Source: Allomyces macrogynus ATCC 38327 (taxonomy: Eukaryota; Blastocladiomycota; Blastocladiomycetes; Blastocladiales; Blastocladiaceae). Taken from it: a stretch of 35,791 bases of DNA. Within the stretch, counting starts at the first letter, position 1; the number at the start of each line of letters is the position of its first letter. Position numbers and translations under genes: made by a program. The notes under the pieces are model-generated. The model worked only from the letters and a program-made list of their open reading frames with translations. It was not told the DNA's origin and made no database searches. The stretch lies in the NCBI GenBank assembly GCA_000151295.1, contig GG745359.1:631839-667629 (forward strand), read 5' to 3'. Positions 35,780-35,791 of this stretch are shown here, in pieces.

Positions 35780-35791
35780 CGTCACGACCGT

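Overview
The window looks like nuclear DNA from a GC-rich zoosporic fungus, most likely Blastocladiomycota (Allomyces, Catenaria or Blastocladiella type). The evidence is short spliceosomal introns of 58-95 nt with GT-AG ends and CTGAC/CTAAC-like branch sites, fungal families (Csf1, Irs4/Tax4-like EH protein, Svf1), and a cyclic-nucleotide-gated channel of the kind known from the light-guided zoospores of Blastocladiella. The lineage is an inference; no marker RNA gene is present.

Layout, left to right: the 3' end of a His-rich unknown gene (1-387, +); mitochondrial ribosomal protein bL19m (1098-1706, -), head-to-head with a proline-rich protein with a C-terminal EH domain (2111-3535, +); a biotin-dependent acyl-CoA carboxylase carboxyltransferase subunit whose frame is repeatedly broken (3942-5712, +); WDR5/Swd3 (5955-7065, -), head-to-head with a USP8/Doa4-like deubiquitinase (7587-10180, +); a CNG/HCN-like channel (10471-13977, +); the giant lipid-transfer protein Csf1/BLTP1 (14159-23352, -); about 1.6 kb with no recognisable gene; an unidentified multi-exon gene (about 25051-26640, -); a bacterial-type alanyl-tRNA synthetase (27309-30249, -), head-to-head with cyclophilin H (30488-31323, +); an Svf1-like protein (31768-32937, +); an orphan ORF (33521-34471, +); and a C-terminal CxxC-rich protein (34913-35713, -).

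There is no operon logic; this is ordinary eukaryotic gene-dense sequence with several divergent pairs probably sharing short promoters. Exon joins for Csf1 (9 exons, 2861 codons), AlaRS (6 exons, 856 codons), WDR5 (3 exons, 319 codons) and cyclophilin H (4 exons, 195 codons) were worked out by hand, and each sums to a multiple of three. In contrast, the carboxylase, deubiquitinase, channel and the 25-26 kb gene need single-base corrections, mostly in short homopolymers.

Most interesting points: the probable phototaxis-related CNG channel with an unusual filter region; a 10-nt microexon next to the catalytic arginine of cyclophilin H; a 5' splice-site consensus with C at +4 (23 of 28 introns, none with A at +4); and two isolated in-frame TAA codons inside otherwise continuous coding sequence.
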